Shown here piece by piece: positions 1-11,921 of a DNA stretch of 64,000 bases. The stretch lies in assembly GCA_029948255.1 (NCBI GenBank), contig JALIZF010001623.1, positions 310,001-374,000 of the forward strand. The letters are read 5' to 3'. This DNA comes from Telmatactis stephensoni. Taxonomy: Eukaryota > Cnidaria > Anthozoa > Actiniaria > Isophelliidae. A model generated the notes under the pieces. That model searched no databases and had not been told where the DNA came from. It was given only the letters and a program-made list of their open reading frames with translations. Both the position numbers and the translations under genes were made by a program. Each line of letters opens with the position of its first letter. Positions within the stretch are counted from its first letter, which is position 1.

Positions 1-545
1 CTGGTCTTGGAAGGATAATTTCTCCATTTCTTCTACTTTCGCGGCTTGAGTTCCTCTGGTACAATTAAATCCTTGAATTCTGGAACAATGTAACCCTTTA
101 AGCATTTGAAAACGAACTCCGTCAATCGTACCTTGTGTATTGAAAAAAAAAATTTCCCATTTGATACGCGTTAAGACGTCTTCGGCACCAGTAAAGGTTG
201 TTGGTATTATACTGAGTCTCTCCCAACACTAATTTATGGAGTCTCCCTATTTAGAGTTCATAAGAAAAAGTATTGTTCTGATTTCTGGTATCTAAGATTC
301 TTTGTCTATGCAAAGGAAATTTTCTTCTTTCTATGCACTAGTTTTGTTAAATTGCTTCTATACTCCATTTGTTAACCAACAATGGTGGATATTAAGTTGG
401 GGAATGCAACTGTCAAGTGAAGAAAAGCAGCGAACACTTGCCAAGTAACAAATCTTTGATAAAGTCATGCAGTCTTAGAATGTTTTTACATATCAAACTG
501 GGAGACTGGGGTCACCACTTCAGGGCTCGAAATTAACTTCTTAGT
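1..545. other. No gene recognised
   Basis: AT-rich sequence with no coding frame, splice-flanked exon or repeat that I can support. Confidence 0.4.
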
Positions 546-630
546 CTACTAGCAAAGTGTTTCTACTAGCAAAGTGTTTCTACTAGCAAAGTGTTTCTAC
601 TAGCAAAGTGTTTCTACTAGCAAAGTGGTT
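546..630 (+). repeat. 17-bp tandem repeat, five copies
   Basis: The unit CTACTAGCAAAGTGTTT occurs five times head to tail. The last copy ends GTGGTT instead of GTGTTT. No coding role is visible. Confidence 0.9.
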
Positions 631-753
631 AAGACCACTAGCTACAAATTCTAAACGAAGTTATTTTTAAATGTAGAGTGTCCAAATGTTCAAACGGTAT
701 ATTGGAACTCGATCTAAACATTAAGGTACCTGAAAAGATAAATTATGAAGTTC

Positions 754-840
754 AACAACGGCAAAGAAGGCCAAATAAATAATAACAAAGACAACAGTGT
801 TGTCTTCATTTTGTATTTATTTGCTCTTCTTTGTCGTTGT
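754..840. repeat. Fold-back hairpin of about 87 bp
   Basis: The left arm (CAACGGCAAAGAAG, AAATAAAT, AAAGACAAC) is mirrored by the right arm (GTTGTCTT, ATTTATTT, CTTCTTTGTCGTTG) around a short loop near 796. It resembles a tiny MITE or a decayed inverted duplication. Open frames on both strands here are by-products of the hairpin. Confidence 0.6.
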
Positions 841-1102
841 TCTGTCCGTTGTCCTGTCCACCACCTAACTACAGTGATAATCAGCTTGTTTCTTAGGGCC
901 CTCAATTTTAACTCTCATCAGCATGCCTATGGCATCAGTGCCCAAAGCACAACGACTCAAAACGTGCTCTTGAGCGGATTATTCTCGATAACCTACTACG
1001 TGCTTGTTCTTAACTGGTTTCTTAATGCTTCTGTTCTTAACATGAAATTGAACAGGAACTTTCCGTTTTCTCGCAAGGTTTGAAGGAATGATTGACTCTT
1101 AA

Positions 1103-1276
1103 GGGGTGTTTACATGGCACTAGGATCATCCTTGCACTAGGATCATCCTAGCAGGCGAATCATCCTACCTGCTATACATTTACTGCATTCTGTTTACATG
1201 GAAATTTGTGTCTTCACTTCGGGTACTAGGATCATCCTACTAAACAGAATGATCCTAGTGTCATGTAAACACCCCC
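1103..1276. mobile_element. MITE with GGGGTGTTTACATG inverted termini
   Basis: The left end GGGGTGTTTACATGGCACTA is mirrored by TAGTGTCATGTAAACACCCC at the right. Inner copies of CTAGGATCATCCTA lie on both sides. CTTAA flanks the left end and CCTTAAG lies about 12 bp beyond the right end, so the target duplication is uncertain (TTAA is possible). No coding capacity; superfamily not assigned. Confidence 0.7.
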
Positions 1277-1784
1277 TTACCCCCTTAAGTGTTTGCTAGT
1301 GCTTAGGTTTTTCACTCGCAAATTCCAAAGTGCTCTTGCGAGTTTTTGAACGTTAATTTCGAGCCCTACACTTAACTAAATTCACTGACTTGCATAAAAT
1401 GCCGTAAAAAGTTTATTTCTTGAATAGTGAATGCTGGTGATGACTTATGGAGTTAAGTCAAAATATCAGTAAAGACACATATTAGTACAACTTCTCGTAT
1501 CTTTGTTTATTCTAAAGTTGTATGCCCACACGCAAGAACTTATTTCTATATTTCTTGATTTATACAGATATACTTAGGGTGACAACACTTTGTTCAGAAC
1601 TCCAACATACAGCATGTAGGGGAATACTCAAATTCAAATACAAAGATAATAAGTAAATAATTCTTTTCAAGTGTGCTGTGATGCTATGCCCTTTGTTTTT
1701 TCAAAGGCAAATGAAGAAACAGAGATTCGCCTGGCAGCATGTGCACAAGTGTCAGATATGAAAGCAATGATGTTTGGATTCCCA

Positions 1785-2045
1785 GCTTTTTGGGAATTCC
1801 TAGGAATTCTTAAGAACTCTTAGGAATTCCCAAGGATTCTCAAAAGCATTTTTGAAGGTGCCTGGGAATATTTATGACTTCTTGGGAATTGGTTTACCAA
1901 GGTGTCAAAATTTAGTAATAATTTGGAATTCCTAGGAATTCTCAAAGATTCCCAATACATTTCTTTGGAAATTTTGAGAATCATTTGGGTAATTAAACTA
2001 TTTGATGTGTGAAAATTCTCAAAGATTCCAAAATATTCCAACTCA
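1785..2045. repeat. Degenerate GGAATTCC-rich repeat
   Basis: Imperfect repeats of a unit resembling GGAATTCCTAGGAATTCTC recur here. The palindromic GGAATTCC core makes both strands look alike. Non-coding. Confidence 0.55.
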
Positions 2046-2060
2046 TGATAACAGATTTTT

Positions 2061-2842
2061 TTAAAGTTTGAAACCACAAGAGCATGGAACTCTAGATTTC
2101 TGTTAGGAAAATTATTGCACTGTGAAAGTACATTGAAAATCAATGTAAACCTTCAATGATGCTGCTTTAACATTCTGTTTTGCTTTTGTCCTTTTACTTC
2201 TATTTTGTGCTGAACATATTGCTGATTTGTCTTTAATCTGTAAAAAATAATCTACAAAGTAATATGTTTTGTTTCAAACCTGACAGATAAATGTGACATT
2301 TCTCTTGTCTTGGGTTTGCTTTGCCAACAAATGCGAGGAAAACTGGTAGCCAATGAAGGAAATGACCAATGAAAGGCAATCTTTCTATCACGTGACCTCA
2401 TTTGAAGACTTGGCGCCTTTGACTGCCATGGTCGTTAACAAGCATGTAAAACGTCAATTTCTGCTTGAAAATCGTTCGTTTTGTGGGGAAAAAAATTGGC
2501 CTTCATTGTTCTTCAATGAAGCAAAGAATAATTTGAAAGGTTTTCAACCATGAGGAATGTTATTTAACAGAATAACTGGCTTGACAACCACGGAGACTGG
2601 TAAGCTTTACAATTTGATCAGATGTAAAGACAAATTTACATATTCAGTGATCATGCTCGATTAAAAAAAAAATCTTCGACTCATACAAACTATACATTCA
2701 TGCTTATCAATTCAGCTCAACAATGACTGCACAAAAACCTCAATTTATTGATGTTTAGACATTTTTATCAGCTGTCTGTAGTTCATACAGTTCATAGAAT
2801 TTCGCCAATATTGGTCTCTACTTAACTCTGTAGTCCTTGAGT
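2061..2842. other. No gene recognised
   Basis: Short open frames at 2353-2553 and elsewhere have no recognisable domain, splice context or coding bias. Confidence 0.35.
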
Positions 2843-3057
2843 CAGGGTCCTCTATGTCGCTTTGCAAAATGGAATCACGCAAAAATATTTGGTCTTTTCA
2901 CGCGTCACGGATAATTAAAACATCTCTTAATTCACGTTCACAAAAAAATCAAAAGTTGCTTTCACGTGGACGGAAAAAAAATTTAGACCTTAAATCACGT
3001 TTCACGTCAAAATAAACCAGTCATTCACGTTTCAGACAAAGAGTATAGGGGACCCTG
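2843..3057. mobile_element. 215-bp MITE, CAGGGTCC termini
   Basis: The ends CAGGGTCCTCTAT and ATAGGGGACCCTG are inverted repeats matching at 12 of 13 positions. The element is bracketed by direct TTGAGT copies at 2837-2842 and 3058-3063. The interior repeats TTCACG many times. CAGGG termini recall hAT elements, but hAT usually makes 8-bp duplications, so the assignment is tentative. Confidence 0.7.
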
Positions 3058-3814
3058 TTGAGTTTGTTTATAGCAATAATTTATAATTGATTATTGAGAA
3101 TCTGATTGCTACTGTACTTATAGATTCAATTTTAAAATAAAACAAAGCGTCCATTAGAAAGCACTGTTGAGACCTGAATCAATCGCTACTGCCGGATGAG
3201 ACCGAGTGTAGTGAATGGAAATTGTATCATCAAGCAGTAATTGATTTGTTAAACTAAGATAAGTGACACATCAAATTATGGACTTGTTAGCTTTTGACCA
3301 ACATTCAGACTGAACAATTATTGTCTATTAGTATTTTAAGGGATCATACGAAAACACCAAAGGCATTTACTGTTTCGATGACTAAAAAGTGTGTATTGTT
3401 TTATAATTTTTCGTCCACAGTTCTATCAATATATTATATTATTTTACTCATATTTATGTTTTCATGCCTTTGGTTGTCAGATCATTGTCTACATCACCGA
3501 AAGCTTATTCAGTGCTACATTTAGCGAGCTCGTTTTCTGGCCTATCAACACAAAATTACACTTGTCATGGAGTTAATTGGCTATGGGGGAAACCCCAAAG
3601 CCGCTTTTAATAGAAATTATAAAAATGTCAATATTAACAAATCACATATGCGTACATATCCTGTATGGCCAGAAAAGGTGAGGGCAAAAATACGCCCGAT
3701 AAAAAACTTCTAAATATTGTGGAAAGGCGCGAGGAGGAGGCGGGCTTTTGAGACTAGCGTGAAACCGTCAGACGTCAAGTCAGAATGGTGCTGTAGTAAT
3801 CATGTTTCTTTATA
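3058..3814. other. No gene recognised
   Basis: AT-rich. Two overlapping open frames at 3294-3576 look hydrophobic but match nothing I know and lack exon signals. Confidence 0.35.
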
Positions 3815-3958
3815 GCAGAGTGCACGTACTTAATCCGTGAAACATAAATAGTACAAAATAGTGCTAAATTATGGTAATTCCTTTGTTTCCTATTGTCTAA
3901 TCAACACTATTTAGTAGTAATTAGTAGTGTTTGTTTCACGGATTTAATGCATGCACTC
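3815..3958. mobile_element. TA-flanked MITE, family copy 1
   Basis: About 144 bp ending GAGTG...CACTC and followed by TA, with subterminal ATCCGTGAAAC/GTTTCACGGAT in inverted orientation. The size, layout and internal CCTTTGTTTCCTATTG core match the copies at 41513 and 51552, here in the opposite orientation. Consistent with a Tc1/mariner-type non-autonomous element. Confidence 0.65.
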
Positions 3959-4311
3959 TATTTCTCAATTTTAATACTTAATTTGAACTATTCTAGAATT
4001 CCATGCAATAAGGCCTGGCGCCTACTATGACAGCAACGAATTTTTTTGTGTTCTGTCATTATGTGCTTTATTACTGAGCTTCTATCATTTTTCTTGGTTG
4101 TATCTACTTCTACTTTATTACTCTTCAATACTTTCGTATCAAGAAGAGAAAATATATATTAAAAAAAGTATACGTCGCAAGGCGTGTACATTTCATCTTC
4201 ATGGTTCTCTAGACGTCCTTGGCCGTTCTTTTGGCTGTTATTAAAACCACAGGCCGTAAAAGTTCAAGTAGCTCCATTTGGATTCCATCGAACGAGCTTT
4301 GCTATATCCAA

Positions 4312-4857
4312 ACTTACGAAACATGGATCATATCTGTCTCACTTGTGGTGCCTGGATACGATCCACCCAAGGACATAACCGTCTATTTGCCAGCCTTAAA
4401 AAAACCCAGGGCCAGATTCTTCAAGCATCTCCAATTTTCTTGATGTTGAGCAATCGACATCTTTAAAACCGAATTCAGTTGCATCTTGATCAAGTACCAA
4501 CTCAATACTCAAGAGAATCACTAATCGAGCTACGATGTAATTCCAAATTGAACTTAGATCCGTCTTTCTTTGCTTTTCTCAAAGAATGTGGAATTTTTCG
4601 ATACAGAGGAAAAAGATCTGGACATCGTGTCAAAGTACGAAGAGAAAAGAAAAGTAAAAGAAAGAAAATTCCAGTTGTTTTTACTGGCAGATCCAATAGC
4701 CAAAGAACAACAAAGGAAAGAAATGTCAACAACCTTGTCAAAGTTAAAAGAATTCCATTACCTCCATCACAGCCCAGGGTTATCCCAAAATGTCTCGTTC
4801 TCAATGCAAGGTCTATTGCCAAGGTCGACGCATTTCCTGCCCTGCATGCAGAATTGA
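4312..4857 (+). pseudogene. LINE 5' coding remnant
   Basis: Fragments in several frames precede the endonuclease. One begins with a Cys-rich segment (ICLTCG near 4330). Another, 4479-4862, is basic (residues 45-70 rich in Lys/Arg) and ends in the endonuclease start CLVLNARSI. Frames are broken, so the original protein order is uncertain. It is either ORF1 debris or the N-terminal extension of the Pol protein. Confidence 0.45.
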
Positions 4858-5793
4858 ATTGACATCACATCAGTGTGATATATGCTTTATATCTGAAGCG
4901 TGGCTAAACGAAAGAAATTATACGCATCTCGTCTGTCCTAACGGATTTACAATGCTTAGGAAAGACAGGGGAATACGTCAAGGTGGTGGCGTTGCCATTC
5001 TATACAATAGCAATTGGAAGTCGGAGGTACTTGGAGGCATTTTTGAAATCCGTTTGAGTGCTTATGGTCAAAAATCACTACACCGAACTCTGAGTATTAT
5101 GCTTGTGCAATTTACCACCCTCCTGTTCCTGGGTACAGTGCAGATCACCTTCTGGATCATCTGATCTCTGCTTGTGAGTATATTTTGTCAAGTGATCCTA
5201 ATGCTAAAATTATCATCGCTGGTGATATCAATCAGTTGAACTATAAAGATTTGCTGGTGCAAGCATCTTTAAAACAGCTTGTCAAGCAGCCCACAAGAGC
5301 GAACAAGGCATTGGACGTATTTTTGACAAATGCTCCACATCTATGGAATAAAATCAAGGTGCTAAAGTGTGCAATCAGGACTGATCATCTAATGGTGATT
5401 GCTGTTCCTCGAACAATTGTAAAAGCAGTAAGATCTACAGTTATCTTTCGTGATGTACGAGAACACAATAGACTGAAGATGGCGCAAGCTCTATATGATT
5501 TTAACTGGTACTCAATAACAAGTATAGAATGTATTCATGAAAAGACAGCTGCTTTTAAAGATGCTCTGAGAACACTTTTTGATGAATGTTTCCCTTCTAT
5601 GTCTGTGCGCACTTCTTCGAGGGACCTCCCATTTATGTCGCCACTGGTTAAACATCTACTCAAGATTCGACGCAAACTTAGATCTAAGAATGACCATGGA
5701 GATAGTTCCCATACTTTGAACATCTTACAAGATAATATCAACAGTTTAATCAGGAGTAACCAGAAAGTTGCAAAAACAATCTTCAAAATATGA
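4770..5793 (+). pseudogene. LINE apurinic-like endonuclease domain, frameshifted
   Basis: Motifs of an EEP-family (APE-type) LINE endonuclease occur in order. NARS is at about 4800. CDICFISEAWL, in a second frame, is at about 4877-4910. RQGGGVAILY is at about 4978. IIIAGDIN (catalytic Asp/Asn) is at 5205-5230, and RTDHLMV (catalytic Asp-His) at about 5380. This domain nicks target DNA for target-primed reverse transcription. At least two frameshifts (near 4862 and 5045) separate the motifs. The neighbour downstream is the reverse transcriptase of the same element. Confidence 0.85.
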
Positions 5794-7182
5794 CAAGGGG
5801 TCCAAAGCTTGGTGGGATGTTTTCAACGCAATAACTGGTAGGAAAACGCGATCTCCTATTAGTTTCATCGTTGAACCTGAAGCTATAAACTCTTACTTCT
5901 GCGATATTAATACAGATCCTAATTACGTCATGCCTTCTAATGAAATCATTTATGTAGGGGTAAGAGTCCCTGAGTTGTCTGTAAGTACTGTTGCCACATC
6001 GTTACCATCTGGCCCAGATGATCTCCCATTCTGGTTCTGGAAAGACAACGCGTATGACCTGGCACCAATAGTAACTCACATTTTCAATTATTCATTGAAA
6101 TGTCATACTGTTCCTAGAGTTTGGAAATTGGCGAATGTTACACCCTTACCAAAGGAAGTACCTCTCAGCAGCTGTAATCAACTCAGACCGATTTCACTTA
6201 CGTGTGTAATCATGCGTCTTTTCGAAAGACTTGTGTACTAATCTGAACTCTCTGATTTTGCTGACCTCATTGACACAAACCAGTTTGCCTATCGCAAAGC
6301 TCATAACACTACAATGGCACTAATCAAGAACCAACATCTGTGGCAGAAGTGGCTCGATTGTGACGCTGATTTTGTGCGCATTTTTTCCTTTGATTTCAGC
6401 AAAGCTTTTGACTATGTCTCCCACGCAATACTTTGTTCAAAGCTAGTGAAAGTAGAGATAACTCCATACAGTATTAATTGGATCATCAGTTTTTTGGAAG
6501 GGCGCAAACAACGAGTCAAAGTTGACGGAAAAACAACTGAGTTCCTGAGCATCAATAGAGGCATTCCACAGGGCACTGTTCTCGGCCCTGTGCTCTTCTC
6601 GTTAATGATAAATGACATCAAAGCAGTCGATCCCAAGAGAAATCTGCTTATCAAGTATGCAGACGACATAACACTGAGTATTCCTGTCACCTATGATCTC
6701 GATGATACCGAAATCGTCCATCAAGAAATCGTCTCTATCGCGGATTGGGCGAAGAACAACAAAATGCAGGTGAATCTAAAGAAGACGTGGGAAATGGTCC
6801 TCAAAGGAAAAACGACAAAAGATCCTCCTCCGCCAGTCGAGGGCATCCAGCGTGTAAGCAAACTCAAACTACTTGGAGTTACCTTCAACGACAACCGTAC
6901 CAAGTTGTTTGGGATGACCACATTCACGAAATTCTCATGAAGGCTAGTAGTCGACTGAATATCTTAAGATACCTTAGTAACATTGACAGATTTCTATCTA
7001 AAGCTCATAAGTGGGGATATATCAAGCAACGCATCAAGATCACAGATCTCATTGACCAAAAGGACAAAACCCTGTTCATTAAAGTATCTGGAAAGGACAT
7101 CAAGACTTCTCTAGACGAGCTTCTACCAGAAAAGAAAAGCAAGACTCTGAGACAAAGAAGACATGAATATATCCTACCTTAG
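5768..7182 (+). pseudogene. LINE reverse transcriptase
   Basis: The upstream part carries the NVTPLPK...QLRPISLT fingers region. An in-frame stop at 6239-6241 separates it from the palm. Palm motifs are FDFSKAFD (motif A, about 6390), GIPQGTVLGPVLFS (motif B, about 6560) and KYADDI (motif C, about 6650), followed by the thumb region ADWAKNNKMQ and LLGV. A frameshift near 6895 moves the C-terminal SRLNILRYL tail into another frame. The final frame stops at TAG 7180-7182, which is the first codon of the inserted MULE element; the original tail resumes at 7587. Confidence 0.9.
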
Positions 7183-7577
7183 TCAAGACCCAGGCCTCTT
7201 TTTACCCCGCTACGCTTCGGTAAAACAGAGTCCAGAAGAACTTGCATGCGCATGCGTTACATGAACCAATCAGACACCGTAAAATTTTGGTGTGACCTGG
7301 TTACAAAGCTATCGTTGAAATTTTTCTGAATTAAATCAGCTATATGGGGCTTATTTTTTAAACGAATTCATCGAAGCAGTTAAGTATGCCTTCACTTGTA
7401 CGAAGCACACGTTTTTACCCAAATTGGAGCGTGTGACTTGTCAAAAGGCCTTGTAACCAGGTCACACCAAAATTTTACGGTGTATGATTGGTTCATGTAA
7501 CGCATGCGCATGCAAGTTCTTCTGGACTCTGTTTTACCGAAGCGTAGCGGGGTAAAAAGAGGCCTGGGTCTGGACTA
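7180..7577. mobile_element. 398-bp MULE-type fold-back element
   Basis: Terminal inverted repeats of about 120 bp begin TAGTC(A/C)AGACCCAGGCC. They are flanked by perfect 9-bp direct repeats ATCCTACCT at 7171-7179 and 7578-7586, the length typical of Mutator-like elements. Removing the element and one repeat restores the LINE C-terminus in frame. No transposase is encoded. Confidence 0.9.
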
Positions 7578-7765
7578 ATCCTACCTAAGATCAATACAGA
7601 ACCTTACAAGAAAATATTTATCAATCGTTGTTTATTTAAATATATGTAATATATGTAGCTAAAGATAAATTTCATGTTGGGCCTTTTATTCATTGTTTTT
7701 CTTGTTAGATATACGTCTGTTGGTTATTGAAATAAAGACCATTATGACCATTATTATTTATTCTC

Positions 7766-8600
7766 AAGAATTCTCAGGAATTCTCTAACTTGGGAAAGTA
7801 TTTGTCGATCTAAAAGCACACACGAGTGACCATGCACGAACGACCACGAGTGACCACGAATGACCACGAGTGAAAAAGCGGGAAAAGTTAATCATTAACT
7901 AAAATAAAAATAATAAGAAGAAGAAAAATATTACAGTGAATTCAATGGGAAATATTAAAGGAAAATGAGCTGCAGCCCATTTAAAAACCCGAATAAAAGG
8001 AAATTAAAAAAGTTAAATGCTCCGATGTCTCCGTTTTTAGAATCATTTATCGCCTTTGTGCATGACACGTGATTTTATTGTAAGTTTGACAAGCAAATGA
8101 TTGGGCAGTAACTAAAACTGTGTCAAAAACTGTGTCCGAGAGTCTTTAATTTAAGGTCTCGTTTTTAAGTTATTCAAATGTAAGTCTTTGTCGATAAGAT
8201 GGCAGAAAATACAACTTTTAACTTTAAAGGCAAACATCTTCGCACCCAAGGCGTTAATCGGAAATCTTTAGTCTTAAGATAACATTATTTGCTTGTGACT
8301 CAAAGGAAAAAAAACATTTGCATTCTTCATTGTTCCAATTTATGTAAGTATACTTTGAGGTCTTAGATACTTTCAAACAACCTTACGCGCCTCTCGGCCA
8401 AAAACGCTGTCAACTCAACACAGATGGGCATTAAACACCTTGTCTCCAGATTTTTCTCCAGATATTCTTCCAAACGTGTTCAAGTCTTATCCTTCGTCTG
8501 GACAAACACCTTTTTTTCTAGCCCGACGTCTGTCTCTTCGGTTCAAAATTCGAATTTGGTTTGCTCTGGCTGGGGTTGGTAAGGGCCTTCCATCAGGATA
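7766..8600. other. No gene; short CGAGTGACCA repeats
   Basis: A few copies of ACGAGTGACCA lie at 7818-7874. The rest is AT-rich with no supportable gene. Confidence 0.4.
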
Positions 8601-8601
8601 A

Positions 8602-9060
8602 GACCATAGACATAGACATAGACATTTCTTTATTTAGTACCGGTGTTGCATATATTTTTTGTTACACAATAGTTGTACATATTAGTAAGTACAAGCTTTC
8701 CACAATAACAGTGAGAGTTAACCTGGGTGGATAGCTAAGATATATTCATATAAATTAGGTCATTGGTATAGTACTAAAAATCGAAAGACACAAAGAAAAA
8801 ACAAGAAGGAGAAGCAGAAAAAAAATACAAGAGAAAAGGAAAACGACTTAATAACTAACCAAATTTAATAATTTTATGATAAACAGGAGCCCATTACAAT
8901 ACTAATTAATGGGTCTCTGCATAGGCATGGATACTAACAAAAGATATATGCAATAAAAATAAGATTGATTGATATAAAGTATAATATAATAATATATATA
9001 ATAATATAATGATAATATAATAATATAATGATGCTAATATAATTAGAAAATGAATCATGT
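8602..9060 (-). mobile_element. LINE 3' UTR and tail fragment
   Basis: On the minus strand the sequence ends in AATAAAGAAATGTCTATG followed by repeats of TCTATG, a typical CR1/L2 3' end with a short tandem tail. The inner part is AT-rich UTR and is heavily 5'-truncated. Confidence 0.6.
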
Positions 9061-9128
9061 GGAGTAAGGATTCAATCATTTTTCTCTCTTGACTTTTTTA
9101 ACAGTTCATCAATTTTATTTCAAAGTTT

Positions 9129-9700
9129 TCACACCGGCATATTTAATATTAAATTTCCCATAATTAGTCCTAACCTTCGGTAGAGAATAAGATGATTTAG
9201 AGGCCAATATTGTGTTGTAAGAAGTTTTAGATTAACTGGATTAAAGAACGTATTAAAAGAAGTGGGTAAATTATTACAGAAAAAAGCCCTGTCAGCTAGT
9301 AGATTTGCTCCTGGTGGGAGAGCTAGAGGTTGGCCGGGCCCTATAGGAGACACGAGTCTGTAATATGTAGCGTCATGGGTGCTGCCTAATAACCCAGCTT
9401 GAAAAAAAGATAAATGTCCCTGATTATCAATTATCACTTGTGTGTTCATGCAGTGGTAGTGACGATGGCCGCTGTTGTATAATTACTGTGGTTCTGTTAA
9501 GGGCCGGTAAATTTCGTGAGGGGTGGTATCCATAGCACCAACAGAATGGGAAACTACCCCATTAAGTCATTCTAATACGTTTGGCCAACAAATTTGGTTT
9601 TGGAAGTATCTCCAAAGTTCTGGTATAGTCCTGTTAATATATAATGCGCATGACAGACGATGGATCGATGTCAAACCATAACGCCAGATTTTCAACATGA
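9129..9700 (-). pseudogene. PIF/Harbinger-type DDE transposase relic (HARBI1-like)
   Basis: Read on the minus strand, motifs follow the DDE_Tnp_4 order: WPNVLE near 9590, GAMDTTPHEIYRP (first acidic residue) near 9530, the MNTQVIIDNQG strand at 9449, GSTHDATYYR (second Asp) near 9380, and LLADRAFF (third acidic region) near 9290. Stops and frame breaks lie between the first block and the 106-codon remainder, so it cannot encode a full transposase of about 350 residues. The family places it in cut-and-paste DNA transposition. No matching termini with a 3-bp duplication were found. Confidence 0.75.
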
Positions 9701-9791
9701 AGGCATTTGCGTAGCCAAATCATAACATACCTGATTTTTAATGCTTATTTGTTGGCGGCGCTGCCGAATATGTGATTGTCCTTCTATCGCT

Positions 9792-10761
9792 AAGGTGGCT
9801 CGATATAGTTTTTATTGACTATGCTTCCGTTTAATTTTTCACTCCACGAAATGATCGAGGAACTCACTCTTGACCAACCATAACGGTTTTTACACCAGTT
9901 ATTGAAATCAAACTGATCAAAGTTTTGATTTTTGTCTGTTTAACTTCGATTTATTTTGTCATATTTTGTCAACGGAAAACAAAGATGGATGAAATCAATT
10001 TTCTTAAATATCTTTCCAACTCGAGCAGCTATATAGGCAATAAAATACATACTACAACAAAAAAATTGAGGTTAAATTCAAAACATTTTACCAAACTGTT
10101 TCTGATGCGAATAAATCGCGAAAACATAAATAATGCGAATTTACAAATTTCCGATCGTTCGTTCCAAATCACTTCAATCAAAGATTTTTAATTCTATGTT
10201 ATCTCCTTTACCTTGGTATGTACTTTGTTACACAGTATTCGGGTTGCCTTGAATTCAAAGATATTTCAGAAAAACTGATTTCAGCTTTATTTTTATATCG
10301 TTGCAATGGTAACACCAATTATACTGAAACTGACAAAAAGAAAACCTTGACCTCAATTTATCTCCTGACAGGAAAACCATTGTGATTGAACTAGGGTAAG
10401 CTTATCAATTAATAAGATAATCAATAAACAAATTTTGAATTGTTTGTAATTCAAAAACGGCATGGTAAAAAATTTTTGAATTGTGCCTTAATTTATTTGT
10501 CTCTGTGTGTATTTTATTGCCCATGTAGTCCCTTATCTCGATCTGCTCAAGTTCGAGAGATTCTAGAAAAAGTGATTTCGGCATCTTTGTTTACTGTCGC
10601 TATGGACATTACAAAAAGAAGTGAAATTGACAAAAATCAAAACTTTGATTCAATTCCAATATCTGGTGTAAAACCCGTTTTGGTTGGTCAAGAGTAAGTT
10701 GCTCAATTCGTGAAGTGAAAAACGGAAGCATGGCCAATAAAAAACTATATCGAACCACCTC
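9792..10761. mobile_element. 970-bp element with long inverted repeats
   Basis: The left end (GGTGGCTCGATATAGTTTTT...) is mirrored over about 180 bp by the right end (...AAAAAACTATATCGAACCACC). Both arms contain TCTTGACCAACC and AAAGTTTTGATTTTTGTC. The interior is AT-rich with no recognisable protein. The right end abuts a GIY-YIG coding relic, so the element either inserted into it or uses it as its edge. No clear target duplication. Confidence 0.75.
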
Positions 10762-10985
10762 AAGATGACTATGAATAGGCTGATTGCTTATGTATGCCTT
10801 GAGCCTAAAGGCTAATAATCTATCCGTTTTCCCTATATAAAACTCAAAGTATCCCGGACAAGTTAATTTGTAAATTACTGTAGAGTTTCTGGAGTGATGG
10901 AACTGTTTCCTTTTGAAACCAAATTGCGCGACCTTTCGAACCACGAATTTTACTTTACGTAAAAGCGTTGTTGCGTTTTTTAATA
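10762..10985 (-). pseudogene. GIY-YIG endonuclease relic, Penelope-like element
   Basis: The minus-strand frame reads basic residues, then NSTVIYKLTCPGYFEFYIGKT (with YIG as the second half of the GIY-YIG signature), then a conserved Arg (about 10815) and HSHL. A Cys before PG and the arrangement R-K-F-F-VYKL-C-YIGKT are typical of Penelope-like retroelements, where this domain follows the reverse transcriptase. The frame stops being domain-like where the inverted-repeat element begins (about 10762). No reverse transcriptase is seen upstream on this strand. Confidence 0.7.
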
Positions 10986-11800
10986 CACATAAAGTACATG
11001 TCGCTGGAATTTAACTATCATGTAATGTATTCACTCAGAGAAAACAGAATGTTTCTTAATCAGATTTTGCTAATTATTTTGGTTTGTTTATTTCAAAAGT
11101 TATGACTTGAATCATTTGAACTCTATACACTGTCAACAAGGTTTTTTGCTGCTCTTAGGGAGGCACTTGTCTTTGGTGTCTCATTACACAATTAGACATT
11201 GGAAAACCAGAAGCAGAAAAACAAGAATCCACCCTGCGTACCCTGGAAAGGCTAAGAAATGACTTCAAGCCATTTCAAGGGGCTGGATCAAAACTGTCCA
11301 AAGGAAAGTTTTTTAAAAATGTCAGCAGACTGCCACTTCATATCAAGCTTATTCTATTGTTCTGGTTGCCTTAAGGAAAACAATAGATTTTTTCACGCTT
11401 CAAGAGCTTTAGGTTCGGCACACGTTCGGCGGTCATCCGTCGACTCACCGTATGTTGCTCGTGGTCAGGCAATGAAAACAAAATCATCCCCAGTACTGGT
11501 GGCTAAGTAAATTTTGCCTCAGACGCCGGAGACCAATAATCCCCGTCCCCACTGGACTTAGTAAATGTTTGAATCGTCGAAGTTGGCAGCTAAAGAATAA
11601 AATCATCAGCAGACTTGTCTAATGGATGTTGCGTCCAGTCACAAAAGTTTTCGGTTTCAACCTTCAACGTGATTTTAGTTTGTTTATTTCAAGACAAATC
11701 TGGAGCGCTTGCTTGCCGTGTCAAAGCTTTTGACACGTACCACTCAATCAAAGAGGTTAAGTTATTGCTTTGTATAATAATTAAATAAGAAACTTTATGC
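10986..11800. other. No gene recognised
   Basis: A frame at 11259-11510 has no domain I recognise and no flanking splice signals. Confidence 0.35.
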
Positions 11801-11921
11801 TATGGTCTGTTTTAGTTATTCCCAACCCTTCTTGAATATACATGTACTAAATCTTGGGAAAGACCTAATTGAGAATGTAAAGACCTATTTACTACTAAGT
11901 AACTTACCTTTTGAACCACAG

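Larger units (their letters stand above)
4160..7765 (+). mobile_element. CR1/L2-type LINE, decayed, split by a MULE element
   Basis: The order endonuclease, reverse transcriptase, C-terminal tail, 3' UTR with AATAAA near 7730 and a short ATTATT-type tail is that of a Jockey-superfamily LINE. The 5' boundary is approximate. Frameshifts, an in-frame stop and a 398-bp insertion at 7180-7577 make it non-functional. The tail codons resume intact after the insertion (7587-7640). Confidence 0.85.

Noticed and set aside
4502..4822. Minus-strand ORF over the LINE endonuclease
   Set aside because: Antisense shadow of the LINE coding region.
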